Of a stretch of DNA of 64,000 nucleotides, positions 23,355 through 33,227 are shown one piece after another. A program made the position numbers and the translations under genes. The notes beneath the pieces were generated by a model, which ran no database searches, was not told the DNA's origin, and saw nothing but the letters and a program-made list of their open reading frames with translations. The DNA is taken from contig NW_027325145.1 of the NCBI RefSeq assembly GCF_028372415.1, positions 232,501-296,500 of the forward strand. The letters are read 5' to 3'. Within the stretch, counting starts at the first letter, position 1, and each line of letters opens with the position of its first letter. The DNA comes from Notamacropus eugenii (lineage: Eukaryota > Chordata > Mammalia > Diprotodontia > Macropodidae).

Positions 23355-26300
23355 TTGAGGAGGGGAAGGGAGACGAGAGAGTTAAAAGCACAAATGGTGG
23401 GAAAGAGGGTGGAGGGAAATACACAGATTGTAATCATAACTGTGAATGTGAATGGGATGAACTCTCCCATAAAACGGAGACGGATAGCAGAATGGATTAA
23501 AAGCCATAATCCAACAATATGCTGCTTACAAGAAACACATTTGAAACGGGGGGATACACATAGGATAAAGGTCAAAGGATGGAGCAGAATATATTGTGCT
23601 TCAGCTCATGTAAGAAAGGCAGGAGTAGCAATCCTAATCTCAGACAAAGCAAAAGCAGAAATAGATCTAATCAAAAGGGATAAGGATGGAAACTATATCC
23701 TACTAAAAGGCACCATAGACAATGAAGCAATATCATTACTAAACATGTATGCTCCAAGTGGTATAGCATCCAGATTCTTAGAGGAGAGGTTGGGGGAGTT
23801 GAAGGAAGAAATTGATAGCAAAACTATACTAGTGGGGGACCTCAACCTCCCCCTCTCTGAACTAGATAAATCCAACCTTAAAATAAACAAGAAAGAGGTT
23901 AAGGAGGTAAATAAAACTCTGGATAAGGTAAATATGATAGATCTTTGGAGAAAATTAAATGGGAATAGAAAGGAATATACCTTTTTCTCAGCGGTACATG
24001 GAACATTTACAAAAATTGACCATGTACTAGGACATAAAAATCTCACAATCCAGTGCAGAAAGGTAGAGATAATCAATGCATCCTTTTCAGATCATAATGC
24101 ATTAAAAATTACATGTAATAAAAGGCCATGGAAAGAGAAACCAAAAATCAATTGGAAACTAAATAATCTAATTCTAAAGAAGGATTGGGTTAAAGAAGAA
24201 ATCATAGAAACAATCAACAACTTCATTCAAGAGAATGACAATAGTGAGACAACGTACCAAAACTTATGGGACACTGCAAAAGCAGTTATTAGGGGAAGTT
24301 TTATATCTCTGAATGCTTACATAAATAAAATAGAGAAAGAGGAGATCAATGACTTAGGCTTGCAGTTGAAAAAGCTAGAAAAAGAACAAATTGAAAATCC
24401 CCAAGTAAATACCAAATTAGAAATACTGAAAACCAAAGGAGAGATTAATAAAATTGAAATAAAGAAAACTATTGAATTAATAAATAAAACCAATAGTTGG
24501 TTTTATGAAAAAACTAATAAAATTGATAAACCTTTGGTTAATCTGATCAAAAAAAAGAAAGAAGAAAACCAAATTACTAACATTAAAAATGAAAGGGGTG
24601 AACTCACCTCCAATGAGGAGGAAATTAAAACAATAATTAGAAACTACTTTGCCCAACTTTATGCCCACAAATTCGATAATCTAAACGAGATGGATGAATA
24701 TTTTAAAAAATACAAATTGCCCAGATTAACAGAAGAGGAAGTTGAATACTTAAACAACCCCATCTCAGAAAAAGAAATTGAACAAGCCATCAATGAACTC
24801 CCTAGGAAAAAATCTCCAGGGCCAGATGGATTCACAAGTGAATTCTATCAAACATTTAAAGAACAGTTAATTCCAATACTACATACACTATTCTTGAAAA
24901 TTGGGGAAGAAGGAGTCCTCCCAAATTCTTTCTATGATACAAATATGGTTTTGATACCCAAACCAGGAAGAGACAAAACAGAGAAAGAAAATTATAGACC
25001 AATTTCCCTAATGAATATAGATGCAAAAATTTTAAATAAGATTTTAGCAAAACGAATACAGCATCTAATCACGAGATTAATACATTATGATCAGGTAGGA
25101 TTCATACCAGGACTACAGGGCTGGTTCAATATTAGGAAAACTATTAGCATTATCGACCACATCAACAACAAAGCTAACAAAAACCACATGATTATCTCAA
25201 TAGATGCAGAAAAAGCTTTTGACAAAATACAACATCCATTCCTACTAAAAACATTGGAGAACGTAGGAATAAAGGGAACTTTCCATAAAATAATAAGCAG
25301 TATCTATCTAAAACCTTCAGCAAGCATTATATGCAATGGGGATAAGCTAGATGCATTCCCAATAAGATCAGGGGTGAAACAAGGTTGTCCATTATCACCA
25401 CTATTATTCAATATGGTACTAGAAATGTTAGCTGTAGCAATTAGACAAGATAAAGATATTCAAGGAATTAGAATAGCCAAAGAAGAAACTAAGTTATCAC
25501 TCTTTGCAGATGATATGATGATTTACCTAGAGAATCCCAGAGATTCAAGTAAAAAATTACTTGAATTAATAAACAACTTTGGCAAAGTTGCAGGGTACAA
25601 AATAAACCCACACAAATCCTCTGCATTCCTATATATTAGCAACAAAGTTCAACAGCAAGAGATAGAAAGAGAAATCCCATTTAAAGTTAGGGTAGACAGT
25701 ATAAAATACTTAGGAGTCTACCTGCCAAAACAAACCCAGGGACTATATGAACACAATTACAAGACACTTTTTGCACAAATAAAGTCAGATTTAAGTAAGT
25801 GGAAAAACATTAGTTGCTCATGGGTAGGCCGTGCTAATATAATAAAAATGACAATTCTACCCAAATTAATATACTTATTTAGTGCCATACCAATTAAACT
25901 ATCAGACAATTACTTCCTAGAGCTGGATAAAATAATATCAAAATTCATTTGGAAAAACAAAAGGTCCAGAATATCAAAGGGACTAATGAAAAGAAATGCT
26001 TGGGAAGGTGGCCTAGCGCTACCAGACCTTAAACTGTACTATAAAGCAGCAATTATCAAAACCACTTGGTATTGGCTAAGAAACAGAGAGGTAGACAAGT
26101 GGAATAGACTTGGCACTCAAGATGCAGTAGGCAAGGAATATAGCAACCTTCTGTTTGATAAACCCAAGGACCCCAGCTTCTGGGATAAGAACTCATTGTT
26201 TGACAAAAATTGCTGGGAAAACTGGATAACAGTGTGGCGGAAATTAGGCATAGACCCATACCTGACACCGTACACAAGAATAAAGTCCAAATGGGTACAT

Positions 26301-26933
26301 GATTTAGGTATAAAGATTGATACCATGAATAAACTGGAGAAGCAAGGAATAGTGTATTTATCAGATCTATGGAGAAGGGAAGAATTCTTTACTAAAGAAG
26401 AGATAGAATGCATTATGAAATGCAAAATGGATAACTTTGAGTACATTAAACTGAGAAGTTTTTGCACAACCAAACCCAATGCAACCAAAATCCGGAGGGA
26501 TGTAGTAAATTGGGAAAAAATTTTTACAGCTAAGCTCGGGGATAAAGGCCTCATTTCTAGAATATATAGAGAACTGACCCAAATGTATAATCATACAAGT
26601 CATTCCCCAATTGATAAATGGTCAAAGGATATGAACAGGCAATTTTCAGAGGAAGAAATTAAAGCTATCTATAATCATATGAAAAAATGCTCTAAATCAC
26701 TATTGGTTAGAGAGATGCAAATCAAAACAACTCTGAGGTACCACATCACACCTATAAGATTGGCAAACATGACAGAACAAGAAAATGATAAATGCTGGAG
26801 AGGATGTGGGAGAGTTGGAACACTAATTCATTGTTGGTGGAGCTGTGAGCGCATCCAACCATTCTGGAGAGCAATTTGGAACTATGCCCAAAGGGCTACA
26901 AAAATGTGCATACCCTTTGACCCAGCAATATAG
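23355..26933 (+). CDS. L1 ORF2 protein (endonuclease + reverse transcriptase), interrupted by one stop
   Basis: 1192 codons end at TAG 26931-26933. ORF2p nicks target DNA and reverse-transcribes L1 RNA (target-primed reverse transcription). Endonuclease residues are all present: N31, E60 (LQETHL), D162/N164 (GDLN), D222 (KIDH) and D246/H247 (FSDHN). Reverse-transcriptase residues are D617 ([10 protein letters not shown]) and FADD at 717-720. The CX3CX7HX4C motif is at C1147, C1151, H1159 and C1164. Each key residue is offset by exactly +17 from the human numbering I recall, so the catalytic core has no net indel. ATG at residue 14 (23394) would give an N-terminus nearer the human length and may be the real start. 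The stop removes only the last part of the C-terminal segment, which stays open from 26934 to 27245. The protein may be active, impaired or inactive. Confidence 0.95.
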   Translation: MRRGRETRELKAQMVGKRVEGNTQIVIITVNVNGMNSPIKRRRIAEWIKSHNPTICCLQETHLKRGDTHRIKVKGWSRIYCASAHVRKAGVAILISDKAKAEIDLIKRDKDGNYILLKGTIDNEAISLLNMYAPSGIASRFLEERLGELKEEIDSKTILVGDLNLPLSELDKSNLKINKKEVKEVNKTLDKVNMIDLWRKLNGNRKEYTFFSAVHGTFTKIDHVLGHKNLTIQCRKVEIINASFSDHNALKITCNKRPWKEKPKINWKLNNLILKKDWVKEEIIETINNFIQENDNSETTYQNLWDTAKAVIRGSFISLNAYINKIEKEEINDLGLQLKKLEKEQIENPQVNTKLEILKTKGEINKIEIKKTIELINKTNSWFYEKTNKIDKPLVNLIKKKKEENQITNIKNERGELTSNEEEIKTIIRNYFAQLYAHKFDNLNEMDEYFKKYKLPRLTEEEVEYLNNPISEKEIEQAINELPRKKSPGPDGFTSEFYQTFKEQLIPILHTLFLKIGEEGVLPNSFYDTNMVLIPKPGRDKTEKENYRPISLMNIDAKILNKILAKRIQHLITRLIHYDQVGFIPGLQGWFNIRKTISIIDHINNKANKNHMIISIDAEKAFDKIQHPFLLKTLENVGIKGTFHKIISSIYLKPSASIICNGDKLDAFPIRSGVKQGCPLSPLLFNMVLEMLAVAIRQDKDIQGIRIAKEETKLSLFADDMMIYLENPRDSSKKLLELINNFGKVAGYKINPHKSSAFLYISNKVQQQEIEREIPFKVRVDSIKYLGVYLPKQTQGLYEHNYKTLFAQIKSDLSKWKNISCSWVGRANIIKMTILPKLIYLFSAIPIKLSDNYFLELDKIISKFIWKNKRSRISKGLMKRNAWEGGLALPDLKLYYKAAIIKTTWYWLRNREVDKWNRLGTQDAVGKEYSNLLFDKPKDPSFWDKNSLFDKNCWENWITVWRKLGIDPYLTPYTRIKSKWVHDLGIKIDTMNKLEKQGIVYLSDLWRREEFFTKEEIECIMKCKMDNFEYIKLRSFCTTKPNATKIRRDVVNWEKIFTAKLGDKGLISRIYRELTQMYNHTSHSPIDKWSKDMNRQFSEEEIKAIYNHMKKCSKSLLVREMQIKTTLRYHITPIRLANMTEQENDKCWRGCGRVGTLIHCWWSCERIQPFWRAIWNYAQRATKMCIPFDPAI

Positions 26934-27245
26934 CTACTAGGACTATATCCCCAAGAGATCATAAAAATGGGAAAGGGTCCCACATGTACAAAAATATTTA
27001 TAGCAGCACTCTATGTAGTTGCCAAAAACTGGAAGTCAAGGGGATGTCCATCAATTGGGGAATGGCTGAATAAATTATGGTATATGAATGTAATGGAGTA
27101 CTATTGTGCCATAAGAAATGATGAACAAGAAGACTTCAGAGAGGCCTGGAAGGACTTATATGACCTGATGCTGAGTGAAAGGAGCAGAACCAGGAGAACT
27201 TTATGCACAGCAACAACCACAGTGTGTGAGAGTTTTTTCTGGTAG
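26934..27245 (+). pseudogene. L1 ORF2 C-terminal remainder beyond in-frame TAG
   Basis: 103 codons follow the TAG in the same frame (LLGLYPQEIIKMGKGPTCTK..., ending CESFFW) before a second TAG at 27243-27245. They align with the last part of human ORF2p (PLLGIYP... IAALF.IAK.W... MEYY.AIKND). With the stop codon read as an amino acid, ORF2 would be 1296 residues, about the length of human ORF2p plus the 17-residue N-terminal offset. The segment therefore belonged to ORF2 and has no other lesion. Confidence 0.9.
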
Positions 27246-27631
27246 ACTTAGATTTTTGTAATAACACAAGAACTTCTGAAAAAAAAAAAAAATCCCAATG
27301 GTGGACCTCAAGGCAAAAAGTCTTCCACACTCAGAGAGAGAAATATGGAAGTCACTCACATAATATAGCAGATCATGTTTGTGTATGTGTATCTGTTTGT
27401 GTATCATGTTCTGATTTGTTATACGATTTCTTTCATTTATCTTAGTCTGACTACACAGCATGACTATAGTGAAAATATACTCAATAGGAAAGTTTATGTA
27501 GAATCTATACAGAATTGTATGCAGTCGTGGGGAGGGAGGGAGGTAGTGGGGGGTGGGTGGGGAGGTATAAAATCGCAATTGTATGGCAGTGATTGTTAAA
27601 CATTAAAAAAAATAAAAAAATTAAAAAAAAA
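27246..27631 (+). other. L1 3' UTR with G-rich tract and poly(A) tail
   Basis: The 3' UTR contains a G-rich tract at about 27528-27565 with at least six GGG runs, a strong G-quadruplex candidate like those conserved in mammalian L1 3' UTRs. AATAAA lies at 27611-27616 in an A-rich tail interrupted by T residues. Confidence 0.85.
27528..27565 (+). promoter_or_regulatory. G-quadruplex candidate in L1 3' UTR
   Basis: Runs of three to six G separated mainly by one-base loops (GGGGAGGGAGGG, then GGGGGGTGGGTGGGG) meet the usual G4 pattern on the + (RNA) strand. Confidence 0.75.
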
Positions 27632-27647
27632 AAGAGTCTGTAGCGTA
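27632..27647 (+). repeat. L1 target-site duplication, right copy
   Basis: The 16-bp repeat follows the A-rich tail and is identical to 20674-20689. One or two leading A residues could belong to the tail, so the true length may be 14-16 bp. Confidence 0.96.
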
Positions 27648-27982
27648 AACACAGTTAAAGGGCTCTGTGAACATGTTCAATATTTCATAGCATGATGTGT
27701 AGAAAAACTGTTCATTAATAGTTAACTTATTTTTATTTTAGCATTGAAATTTCTGCTCCCTGAGGAATTCTCAAATTTTTTTGTGTGTTGAAATATATAT
27801 TACATGTTTGTTTTTATGCCTTTTGCAGATAAAATTATGATACGTTTTAAGTTTCATTCGTTCAGAGATTTTAAAGATGCATTTGCCTCTTTGTACTACA
27901 GGAAATAAAGATTAGGACTTACTGAAATTAAATAAAATGTTGTGAGACTATAATGGGTTAAATTTGATTAATTTTTTTTCAG

Positions 27983-28026
27983 GAAGAAGCAATGGATTTG
28001 ATAAACAGAGAAACTGTACGTGAAAG
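27983..28026 (+). CDS. PABIR2: PABIR2 coding exon: PP2A-inhibitory helix, first part
   Basis: The 44-nt exon follows a T-rich tract ending TTCAG and ends AG|GTGAGT. It encodes EEAMDLINRETVRE plus two bases of an Arg codon finished by the next exon. The segment matches the acidic helix that follows the RLHQIKQ motif in FAM122/PABIR proteins. In FAM122A this helix reaches the PP2A catalytic subunit, and two glutamates (in the HEREV-like segment) are reported as important. Both are kept here as RE|REV across the splice junction. The preceding intron is about 18.1 kb and carries the full-length L1, whose 3' flank lies only about 335 bp upstream. The following intron is just 94 bp. Confidence 0.92.
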
Positions 28027-28120
28027 GTGAGTATAGCACTTTGAAGTGTTATGATGAGCATTTTTTTTTTATGAAGAAGATAATAACATACATCACCAAT
28101 CAAATCTCTTGTGTTTATAG

Positions 28121-28166
28121 GGAGGTGCAGACCGCAATGCAGTCTTGGGAGGAAGGCCTGCATTTG
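28121..28166 (+). CDS. PABIR2: PABIR2 coding exon: end of inhibitory helix
   Basis: The 46-nt exon follows GTTTATAG and precedes GTAAAG. Its first base completes the Arg codon, then it encodes EVQTAMQSWEEGLHL and ends in phase 0. It matches the EVQTAMQ...SWEES block of the family. Human PABIR2, as I recall it, has three extra residues between AMQ and SWEE; they are absent here, an in-frame 9-nt difference. The donor GTAAAG is weaker than the consensus GTAAGT. The 94-bp intron before it is near the practical minimum for mammals, so this exon and the previous one probably behave as a pair in splicing. Confidence 0.92.
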
Positions 28167-28429
28167 GTAAAGTCTTGAAAACCAGTTTTGTTGTGGATTC
28201 ACCTTCTGGATTACCTTATGTCTTAACTCCTTAGCCTAATATACAGTCTTCTCTTGATTTAACTTCTACTTAATATTATCCAGTCTCAGCTAAGCTTCAG
28301 TTTACATCAAGGCATTGTGCTTATCCTTAATTCATTCCATATCCCATTCAGGAAAGGGAGCCCAGGACAGAGACTTGGAGAAAAACATGGCAGGCAGTTT
28401 CAGGGTTGGGGAGTGGGGTGGGAGGCATG

Positions 28430-29860
28430 AAGGGAAGACACATTATGGATGATAAGCAAAGGAAACTGAGGAGAGATCAGATATGTAGAGGGACAGAACA
28501 TTGCCATGAAATCTCAGAGAGATTACATTTGAAAAAGATAGCCACTAATTTTAGGTGCTGTAAAAGAGTCACATAGGTTGAGGATAGAGGACCACCAAAA
28601 CAGGAAGAGATGTACAGTCCACTCTCCTCATTCAATTATTCCAACAAAGGACTAGAAAATCTAAAGGATAGAAGCTTCTAAATCTAAATCACTAAAAATC
28701 CAAGCAAAAGACGGCAGGGAGTCAGGTTAGCATTAAGAAATAAAGCTGCTACTGAGTCAAACCAGGATACCATCAACACACAGTGCCTGAATCTGGGCAC
28801 TAGGGCAAATATGATGACAGGAATGTTCAAGACTTAAGCCCAGAAGAAGAAAATTACTTCAAGGCACTTTCAAGCAAAGCCACAAAGCAAAGAACAACTT
28901 GTGCACAAACTAAACCACAGTTCTTGCAAAGTATGAAGCCAAAGATGATAAAGCAGACCCTAAATTGTTTTTATATGTTGTATGAAAGCACTGGAGGGAA
29001 ATTTTGGAAAAGAAATGAGACCTTTGGAAAAAATAATTGGAAATAGAAACAACAGCTTGGCACAAGAAGTAAAAAAGTAAACAAAAGATACTTCGTCAGC
29101 CAACAGAAACCCTAAAAAAATAAAATGAACCAAAAGAAAAGTCAGTGACCTCATGTGGCAAGAAATATTAAAGAAAAGCCAAAACATGGAAGAATAGAAG
29201 AAAAATGAAAGGTATCTCATGTCAGAAACAACTGATGGGTAAAATATTTGGAGAAAGATAATTTTAAAATCATTGGATTGCCTGAAAGCCAAGGACTCCT
29301 TCCCCACTCTCTACCCCTTAAGGGGTTTCCACATTCAACAAATAGATACATTTACTTCAATACATGATAAAAACTGTGCAGATTTCTAGAACCCAAAAGG
29401 AAAAGGAAAATAGAAGAATCAACTGAGCACCTTCTGAAAAAAAAACCAAACCAAATTATGAATTATGACAGTTGTTATAGCCAAAATCCAGATATATCAC
29501 AAGAAAGGAAAAAGTGCAAGGAGGCAGAAAGAAAGAATTTGAACATCAAGGTGCCACAATCAAGATAGCAATTACATTTAGAAAATACGTTAAAAGAGTA
29601 GAGAGTTTGGAAGACAAAATTCCGAAAGAAATCAGACAGACTCTGATGAACAATTCACTCATCAAAATCAATTATAGTCATGTAGGACATAGGGAGGGAG
29701 AACACATGGACCTTCAAAAGAGTACTTTTAAGTATTCCTGATGCAAAAAAAAACCCCGAGCTTTTCAATATAAACCCAGGAGTCAAGAGAAACATGAAAA
29801 GGTAAATATGAGGAACGCTTTTGAGGGGCTATCATTAGCATACTGCTTAAAATCTAATAC
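28430..29860 (+). mobile_element. Decayed L1/HAL1 ORF1 relic
   Basis: GAAAGATAATTTTAAAATCATTGGATTGCCTGAAAGCCAAGG near 29250-29290 translates as RKIILKIIGLPES, the start of the ORF1 RRM-like domain. AAAGAATTTGAACATCAAGGTGCCACAATCAAGATAGC near 29530 matches FKYQGHTVRI. No RT region follows. 5' limit uncertain. Confidence 0.65.
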
Positions 29861-29899
29861 AGGAAAATGGTACATGTCACTTCAGATCCCTATCATCAT

Positions 29900-30690
29900 T
29901 GGCTGTCACAGAAGTATTGCGGTTTCATGGTGTGTCATGGTGACACCATCTCAAAGAATTCAGAGTCAGACCACCTCGGATCCAAGACATTTATTGAAGA
30001 TTGATGCCCCTCAGAAGTGGACTAGGTTCCAGGAGGAACCAGCAACTTCAGAGAAAGCAAGATGGGTTTCTTATAGGGCACAGATGCAACTACATAACAG
30101 AAATTATGAATATTAAAAAGGCAGGAAGAATTTGTTAAGGGATTAGGTAATGGGGAAAGGGTCCCTTCTGTGGTTTAGTGGTCAAACATCCTGTTCATAC
30201 GGCTTTCTGATTGACTAGCTGTTATCTTGACTGGTCAAGATGGACAGTTAGGTATCGTGTCCTGTCTTGGATGGTTGACGTGATTGTGGTTGAGTACAAG
30301 GACGTACCCGTTCAAATATGTGAAATGGATCTAGGGGCAATGGTTATATTGAGTCTGGGGCCTGAGATGTGGTTAAAGCTAGACTGTGTGGTCAAATCAG
30401 GACATGCCTGCTGTTCCACAAGGAGGTTAGAATTGTTGGGACTGGAGGCAGCTTTTTTAGGATTCCATCAGAAGGAGTCTAATAAGGATGTGTTTTGATG
30501 TTTGGATGATCTTAAAGGATGAGTAGGAATGGAGGAGAAAAGGAATATATTTGAAGGGAAAAGAAGAAGATCCATATACTATGCACTGAATGCTGGTGGT
30601 ATAGGGAAAGACAGGCCAACAGCCCCTCTTCTCAAGGATCTCATGAGCTAATGGAGTGGAGAAGGCTAGGTACAAAAAGATCTCTACCCG
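29900..30690. other. Unassigned repeat-like sequence
   Basis: Includes AAGACATTTATTGAAGATTGATGCCCC (29988), reminiscent of the poly(A)-signal region of an antisense LTR; similar AAGACATTTATTGAGGTGACACCC occurs near 46921. About 30590-30680 resembles a SINE head. No coding sequence or clear element boundaries were seen. Confidence 0.3.
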
Positions 30691-30699
30691 ATAAATTCA

Positions 30700-31210
30700 A
30701 GATAAATCTCAGAGGAAAGGGATTGAGATTAAGGAGGACTGAGAGAGGCTTCTTACAAAAGGTAGAAATTTAGTTGAAGAAATTTAGTGAAGGAAGTCTG
30801 GGAAGCTGGGAGATTGGGATGCAGAAGGAGAGCGTTCTAGTCATGGGTGCCAGCCGGGGAAAATGCCTAGAGTTGGAAAATGGAGCATCTTGTGAAGAAC
30901 AACATGTCAATGTATCATAGTGTTTGTGGAGGGACATAGAATGTAAAGAGATTAGAAGGGTAGCTAAAGGGCCAAGGTACGAAGGGCTTTGAAAACTAGG
31001 ATATCTTATCTTTGATCATGGTGGGTGGGAATAGGGGTCCTTTGAAGTTTATTAAATAGGAGCATAATAATGGTGAGATCTTCATTTTAGGGAAATCAAT
31101 CTGTCAAGTGAGTGGAGGATAGATTGATTTGGGGAGGGACTTAAGGCAAGACCAGGTAGTAGGGTTTTGTAATCAACCAGGCCTAGTGATAAGGGCTTGC
31201 TGCAAGCTGT
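30700..31210 (+). repeat. Old interspersed repeat, family not identified (copy 3)
   Basis: AAGGGCTTTGAAAACTAGGATATCTTATC...TTAGGGAAATCAATCTGTCAAGTGAGTGGAGGATAGATTGATTTGGGGAGGGACTTAAGGCAAGACCAG matches the motif order of the copies at 12890 and 47496. Confidence 0.6.
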
Positions 31211-31233
31211 GTCAGAGAAAAGAAGGAGGCACG

Positions 31234-32620
31234 TACAGTAGAACCTCGGTTTACGAATTTAATTTGTTCCAAGATTCTGTTCATCATGCGATTTTTTCGT
31301 ATTGCAAAGCGAATTTTCCCATAGGAAATAATGTGAAGTCACATGATCAGTACCTCATCCCCCAAAACATTCATGTAAAAATAATTATATATATGTATAT
31401 ATATATAGAAAGTACACATAATTATTTATGATTTTAAGTAAGCGTTTTGTCCCTCATGCACCTGAAATACAATAGCAATGATTAATGCACAATACGAACC
31501 AAAAATAAAGTAAATTCACCTGCACTTTACCTTTGAAAAGAGTTGTGGCTGGCATAAGGGAGTTGAGAGGGAGGAGGAGGAAGAAGGGATATTGCTTGGA
31601 AGGAGATTGAACACTGGGGACATTGGGGAACATTGGGGATTTCAGTGTCAGGAGTGTTCTCTCCTATGCTACTTTCACTAAAAGCAAGACTAACATTACT
31701 GTCTTCACTTTTTTTCATTTGTTCGAATCACTTTCATGTTTTGACTCACTGTGTTTTTTTTTTCCTTTACGTTCTCTTCTGATTAGGACTCTATCTAATG
31801 ATACTTCTTTTTGACATTTTTTCAGACTCACAGAAATGTGACTTTGCATTCTCGTTAAAAATATTTGTGGTTCTCCTTGCTACAGCCTTACTTGGGTGAC
31901 GTTTTTCAACAAAATTTTGCACTTTTCCCCACATCTGATAAGCTTCCCTAATCTCACTTGACATGAGGCAGTCCTCCGAATTCTCCACCTCCTCCTCAGA
32001 TGAGGTATCCTCCGCAACCTCTCGCTGATCTCCTCTTGCAGATCCATCAGTTCGTTGATCGTCAGCTCCTGGCTGTGTTCTTCCACTGGCTCTTTGTTCT
32101 CGGTTCGGTATCATCTGCTAACTACTTCTCACTGATCCACATGAGAAGCAGCTTTTCAACATATTCTGGAACACGTGGCCTTTGCTTTGATATTCTCGTG
32201 ACCCCTTTCGCTGCATCTACTGCCTTTATTTTGTCCGTCTTCCTCAAAAAGGTACAGATTGTAGATGCATTATAAAACCGTGAGAGGTCGGTCACACGCA
32301 CGCACGCACGCCAAATTCATGCTTCTCAGTGATTTCTTTTTTTTCATTTCCAACGTAGTGGTCTCCTTCTTCTTTGCACCTTCCTTTTCAGTCTTCTTCT
32401 TCATTAGAGCCAGTGTTACAAACATTGTTGTAGATCTCTGTCCTTACCCTACACTTTTACGCAAACACATGTGAACACCCTTGCAATGGTACTGTTAAGA
32501 GCGAACAGCGCTACCTTCCCGAAGGGTCAGCGCCCTTTTGGTTACCTGGCTTTTCCAAGAGATCAGTAGCATTTCTGATTCTTTGGTTTCCTTCTGCGGT
32601 TATTGTGTTTTGTTGTTCTC
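31234..32620 (-). pseudogene. Tigger/pogo-type DNA transposon relic
   Basis: The left end ACAGTAGAACCTCGGTTTACGAA resembles Tigger terminal repeats. On the - strand two transposase pieces persist. One at about 32110-32280 contains LRKTDKIKAVDAAKGVTRISKQRP. A C-terminal piece at about 31790-32086 contains HSQELTINELMDLQEEISER and AYQMWGKVQNFVEKRHPSK, like the C-terminus of TIGD1-type transposases. The DDE catalytic core between them is missing, and frames are broken. No matching right terminal repeat was found. Confidence 0.7.
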
Positions 32621-32920
32621 AACATACCAGGTCTTATGAGAATCGCAATGCCAAGAAATACTTCCCCCCACAGAAAAGGATTTCCTGGAGACTAAGTTAA
32701 TGTCGACTATGGACCATATTTCGAGTGTACTAGATCTTAGAATCATCTAGTCTAACTCCCTTATGAGAAAACAACCCAGGGAAGTGAAGTGATTTATAAA
32801 AGGCTACATAGATGGGGCTTCTGATTCCAAATCTCTTTGCATTACATTAAATCCTTTCAAATGTCTTGAGTCTAAATTAATTGACCATCTGAAATTTTGT
32901 AACTTTTAAAAAAAAAATAG

Positions 32921-33013
32921 AGTGGTGGTGATGCCGAGAAGTCATCCTTTCGGAAGTTAATTGATTTCGTTCCAGTTTCCCCAGCACCTTCACCCACCAG
33001 GGGAGTTGGCAAG
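32921..33013 (+). CDS. PABIR2: PABIR2 coding exon: SPAPSPTRG phospho-region
   Basis: The 93-nt exon (31 codons, phase 0 at both ends) follows a poor pyrimidine tract of A residues ending AATAG and precedes GTAAGC. It encodes SGGDAEKSSFRK, then LIDFVPVSPAPSPTRGVGK, matching the near-invariant IDF.PVSPAPSPTRG.GK block of PABIR1/2. The block is rich in Ser-Pro sites, typical proline-directed kinase targets. The A-rich acceptor is unusual and could allow exon skipping. Skipping would keep the frame because the exon is a multiple of three in phase 0. Confidence 0.93.
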
Positions 33014-33138
33014 GTAAGCCAGGAAAGCAGAAATTTGACCCGCTTTACGAATCTTTCTGGCAGTTTTCTTTTGCTTCGACTTATTTCAAATTAAAAAAAA
33101 ACATTGTTTGTTTTCCTTAAACTTTTCCTTTTTTAAAG

Positions 33139-33227
33139 CAATGTTTCTCACCATCATTACAAAGTTTTGTGAGCAGCAGTGGATTTCCTCCAAGTCCTAT
33201 TCCTAGCCAAACAAGACGATTTACAAC
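33139..33227 (+). CDS. PABIR2: PABIR2 coding exon: QCFSPSLQSFVSSSG region
   Basis: The 89-nt exon follows TTTTTTAAAG and precedes GTAAGT. It encodes 29 codons, QCFSPSLQSFVSSSGFPPSP followed by IPSQTRRFT, plus two bases (AC) of a Thr codon. It matches the QC.SPSLQ.FVSS.G.PPSP block of the family. It is separated from the previous exon by a 125-bp intron. The exon is Ser/Pro-rich and predicted disordered, as in relatives. Confidence 0.93.

Larger units (their letters stand above)
20690..27631 (+). mobile_element. Full-length, near-intact LINE-1
   Basis: A complete L1: 5' UTR 20690-21647, ORF1 21648-22829, spacer 22830-23354, ORF2 from 23355, 3' UTR from 27246 and an A-rich tail. It begins with a G-run followed by CGGAGCCAAGATGGCGG, very like the start of other mammalian L1s. 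Perfect 16-bp direct repeats (AAGAGTCTGTAGCGTA) flank it at 20674-20689 and 27632-27647. The target (TT|AAGAG on the top strand) is compatible with L1 endonuclease preference for TTTT/AA on the nicked strand. There is no 5' truncation or inversion. Undecayed CpGs in the 5' UTR, perfect duplications and open reading frames all indicate recent insertion. It sits in an 18-kb PABIR2 intron, in the gene's orientation. The only coding lesion I see is one TAG in ORF2. Confidence 0.97.

Noticed and set aside
26117..26554. 145-codon open frame on the - strand
   Set aside because: Shadow of ORF2; it has no family resemblance while the + strand does.
29925..30180. Solo LTR of an endogenous retrovirus
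   Set aside because: Only a TTTATTGA-like element was seen; no TG...CA ends, no flanking duplications and no internal genes, so kept only as a low-confidence note.
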